A stretch of 64,000 nucleotides of DNA from Methylobacillus methanolivorans (GTDB lineage Bacteria; Pseudomonadota; Gammaproteobacteria; Burkholderiales; Methylophilaceae), in the NCBI RefSeq assembly GCF_044751345.1, contig NZ_JBIWXY010000002.1:248001-312000 (forward strand), read 5' to 3'. Positions 62,324-64,000 of this stretch are shown here, one piece after another. The stretch's first letter is position 1. Every line of letters begins with the position of its first letter. The notes under the pieces are model-generated. The model was not told the origin of the DNA, did not search any database, and saw only the letters and a program-made list of their open reading frames with translations. The position numbers were made by a program, and so were the translations under genes.

Positions 62324-62352
62324 ATTAAACACTGTTAACTTAACAGTGTCAA
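62324..62352 (-). promoter_or_regulatory. Promoter with embedded TetR operator
   Basis: On the minus strand TTGACA (62352-62347) and TTTAAT (62329-62324) are spaced by 17 bases. The perfect 21-bp palindrome ACACTGTTAA-C-TTAACAGTGT (62329-62349) fills the spacer and overlaps both hexamers. This is a textbook repressor site for the adjacent TetR. Confidence 0.85.
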
Positions 62353-62449
62353 TCTTTGATATTTGCGTAGCCGCGTTAACGCAAAGTGAATACATCAGAC
62401 CTGATCATGCTAACGATGGTCTTGTAGGGCGGAGGGATGAATCTCAAGA

Positions 62450-62473
62450 AAACGGGAGCGATGACTCCCGTTT
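62450..62473 (-). terminator. Intrinsic terminator of pcm
   Basis: AAACGGGAG (62450-62458) and CTCCCGTTT (62465-62473) form a 9-bp stem with a 6-base loop. On the minus strand it is followed by TTTTC. It is 46 bases after the pcm stop. A second hairpin, CCTGCC-N5-GGCAGG, lies nearer the stop (about 62491-62509). Confidence 0.75.
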
Positions 62474-62518
62474 GATCGTGAATATGCTTGCCTGCCTTTA
62501 AGGCAGGAATAGCAGTAT

Positions 62519-63187
62519 TTAGAAGCTGAATTTCTCAGGCTGAGGGGCGTTTTCCAGTTGTGCGAGCGAAGTCTCGAAGATCACATCCTGACGCAGGCTA
62601 TCAGCGCTGATACGGCGCGAAATAATCGCTTCCATCACGGGAGGTTCGCCTATGACAGCAAATAAACGCCCACCAATATTGAGTTGTTCTGTCACTTGTG
62701 GCGGTAGTGCGAGCGAGCCGGTAAACACAATCACATCATATGGGCCTTGTGCAGGCCAGCCTTGTGCACCATCGCCAACATGCAAAGTGACATTGTGGAT
62801 GTTTTGTTCTGTCAGTCGTGCCTGGGCTTGATGGCTGAGTTCTGCGTTGATTTCCACGCTGTGTACTTCGCCTGCCAGCGAAGCCAGCAAGGCGGTGAAA
62901 TAGCCGCTTCCCGTGCCAATTTCCAATACCTTGTCACTTGGTTGAATTTCCAAGGCTTGCAGGATGCGGCCCTCAAGTTTGGGAGAGAGCATGGTTTGGT
63001 CAAAACCGAGTGGGATTTCGATGTCGGCAAATGCAAGCCCACGATATTGGACCGGCACGAAAGCCTCGCGAGGTACTTGTCCCAAGAGGTCGAGCACTGT
63101 GCCATCCAGCACCTCCCAAGGGCGGATTTGCTGCTCTATCATGTTGAAGCGGGCTTGTTCTACATCATGGTGCATCACATTATCCAT
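62519..63187 (-). CDS. pcm: Protein-L-isoaspartate O-methyltransferase family protein
   Basis: A 222-residue SAM-dependent methyltransferase of the Pcm family, which repairs isoaspartyl residues. Family motifs are MIEQQIRPWEVLD at the start, VPREAFVPVQYRGLAFAD, the SAM loop VLEIGTGSGYFTALLA, and the last strand with GGRLFAVIG. A TATAAT (63214-63209 on the minus strand) lies inside the longest open frame, so the start must be ATG 63187 or ATG 63175; GGATAATGTG favours the latter slightly. Betaproteobacterial copies next to tolC usually lack some substrate-binding residues, so true Pcm activity is not certain. Confidence 0.88.
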   Translation of the reverse strand: MDNVMHHDVEQARFNMIEQQIRPWEVLDGTVLDLLGQVPREAFVPVQYRGLAFADIEIPLGFDQTMLSPKLEGRILQALEIQPSDKVLEIGTGSGYFTALLASLAGEVHSVEINAELSHQAQARLTEQNIHNVTLHVGDGAQGWPAQGPYDVIVFTGSLALPPQVTEQLNIGGRLFAVIGEPPVMEAIISRRISADSLRQDVIFETSLAQLENAPQPEKFSF

Positions 63188-63208
63188 CGCGTGGCTGTCG
63201 GTCTGCCG

Positions 63209-63236
63209 ATTATAGCCTGCCACGGCAGAGTTTCAA
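63209..63236 (-). promoter_or_regulatory. Promoter of pcm
   Basis: TTGAAA (63236-63231) and a consensus TATAAT (63214-63209) on the minus strand are separated by 16 bases. The predicted transcription start near 63202 lies before ATG 63187. Confidence 0.7.
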
Positions 63237-63255
63237 GCTCTAGGGAGTTTGCCGC

Positions 63256-64000
63256 TTAGTCTGGCAGCGGGCTTTCTTGGTCGTTATTGTCTTCCAGCTT
63301 GTAGCGGCTGAGCTTATACCAGAGTGAGCGTTCACTAATGTCCAGCAGGCGTGCTGCCTTGCTTTTGTTGCCCTTAGTTTGTTGCAGGGCAGTGCGGATC
63401 ATGTCCTTTTCCAGGGTTTCCGTTGCGATGGGTAATGACATATTCGCCTGGGTGGCCAATGTCATTGCCTCTGGAACAGCGGTGGTAGTGGTCGCTAGCG
63501 TGGCGTGTTGTGTGATGTCTGTGGGCAGGTGCTCCGTGCTGATGGTATCTCCGCCGCAGATGATGGCAGCTCGCTCCAGGATGTTCTGTAGTTCGCGGAT
63601 ATTGCCTGGCCATGTATAGGTTTGCAGCGTTTGTGCTGCTGCGTCGTCCAGGCTGAGTCCACGTGGCTTGAGAAAATGGGTGGCCAGTGCGGGGATGTCG
63701 CTCTTGCGTTCCCGCAATGGCGGCAAATCAATGCGGAATACGTTGAGACGGTAATACAGGTCCTCGCGCAATTTGCCATCGGCAATGGCCTGCAATGGGT
63801 CGCGGTTGGTTGCCGCTACCACGCGAATATCCACCGGGAGGCTGCGATTGCTGCCCAGGCGCTCAATCACTCCTTGTTGCAATGCGCGTAGCAGCTTGGC
63901 TTGTAGCCCGATAGGCATTTCCGTGACTTCATCAAGAAATAATGTGCCGCCATCGGCCATCTCGAATTTGCCGATACGGTTTTTCACTGCGCCGGTGAAC
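63256..64000 (-). CDS. Sigma-54-dependent activator (NtrC family), partial (5' end beyond window)
   Basis: The 3' 248 codons of an enhancer-binding protein of the NtrC family. At the window edge the reading frame gives FTGA, the end of the GAFTGA loop that contacts sigma-54. Walker B-like GGTLFLDEV follows, then VRVVAATNRD-type sensor (VDIRVVAATN), the arginine-finger region, LRERKSDIPALATHFL, WPGNIRELQNILERA, and a Fis-type helix-turn-helix at the end (NKSKAARLLDISERSLWYKL). The N-terminal sensor or receiver part is outside the window, so its signal cannot be told. It reads away from the pcm promoter region on the same strand. Confidence 0.95.
   Translation of the reverse strand, partial: FTGAVKNRIGKFEMADGGTLFLDEVTEMPIGLQAKLLRALQQGVIERLGSNRSLPVDIRVVAATNRDPLQAIADGKLREDLYYRLNVFRIDLPPLRERKSDIPALATHFLKPRGLSLDDAAAQTLQTYTWPGNIRELQNILERAAIICGGDTISTEHLPTDITQHATLATTTTAVPEAMTLATQANMSLPIATETLEKDMIRTALQQTKGNKSKAARLLDISERSLWYKLSRYKLEDNNDQESPLPD

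Noticed and set aside
62929..63223. Upstream start of pcm at 63223
   Set aside because: The TATAAT of the pcm promoter lies within the first codons of that version, so it would not be transcribed.
1..64000. Mobile elements, CRISPR arrays, tRNA or rRNA genes
   Set aside because: No transposase, integrase, terminal repeats, regular spacer arrays or recognisable tRNA cloverleaf was seen on either strand.

Overview
The window looks like chromosome of a methylotrophic betaproteobacterium, most likely Methylophilaceae (Methylobacillus/Methylovorus-like). The clues are an orphan cytochrome cL of the MxaG/XoxG type (the electron acceptor of methanol dehydrogenase), a SoxYZ-like carrier of the kind otherwise linked to quinoprotein dehydrogenases, a split B12-dependent ribonucleotide reductase, and the pcm / tolC / waaA neighbourhood typical of betaproteobacteria. 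Composition is even, coding density is high, and I see no insertion sequence, phage, CRISPR array, tRNA or rRNA. Species assignment is inference from gene content only.

Layout. 1-7.1 kb: a divergon around a TetR regulator. Leftward run a chalcone-isomerase-like protein, an FAD amine oxidase, DUF1365 and a CFA synthase cut by the window edge; rightward run TetR, a second CFA-type methyltransferase, DUF2878, DUF1295 and a lipocalin lipoprotein. This looks like a membrane-lipid modification pathway. 7.1-10.7 kb: ung, a small PsiF-repeat protein, a LysR/SDR pair and cytochrome cL. 10.9-14.6 kb: OxyR, a small secreted repeat protein and an exported catalase-peroxidase (KatG). 14.7-20.9 kb: a leftward signalling operon of a CHASE3-GAF hybrid kinase with three receivers, CheR, a CheB catalytic domain and a receiver-kinase hybrid. 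21.2-26.4 kb: MarR plus outer-membrane lipoprotein, FUSC pump, DUF1656 and HlyD adaptor, an aromatic-acid-type efflux operon. 26.5-29.7 kb: TetR divergent from soxYZ-like, fccA-like and fccB-like genes, probably periplasmic sulfide/sulfur oxidation.

29.7-35.5 kb holds a PAS-GGDEF cyclase, a DMT exporter, a LysR facing pirin-ycaC, and an exported catalase-like peroxidase. 35.6-43.9 kb is a metal-resistance operon czcICBA plus a Zn/Cd/Pb P-type ATPase. 44-46.4 kb has an unknown protein, a qorR/qorB-type redox pair and a cysteine hydrolase. 46.5-49.4 kb is nrdJa-nrdJb, with a leader carrying candidate NrdR boxes. 49.7-54.1 kb has an autotransporter and a two-component system with a 7TMR-DISM kinase. 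54.1-62.3 kb runs waaA, a cysteine hydrolase, tolC, an RND pump, its adaptor and a TetR whose operator fills its own promoter. The window ends with pcm and a truncated sigma-54 activator.

The common themes are oxidative and toxic-compound stress at the envelope (OxyR/KatG, catalase-like peroxidase, QorR/QorB, three efflux systems, metal export) and self-regulated divergent units whose palindromic operators can be read directly. The most unusual parts are the two-methyltransferase lipid divergon, the SoxYZ-Fcc unit under TetR, the OxyR/repeat-protein/exported-KatG unit and the receptor-less CheR-CheB kinase operon.
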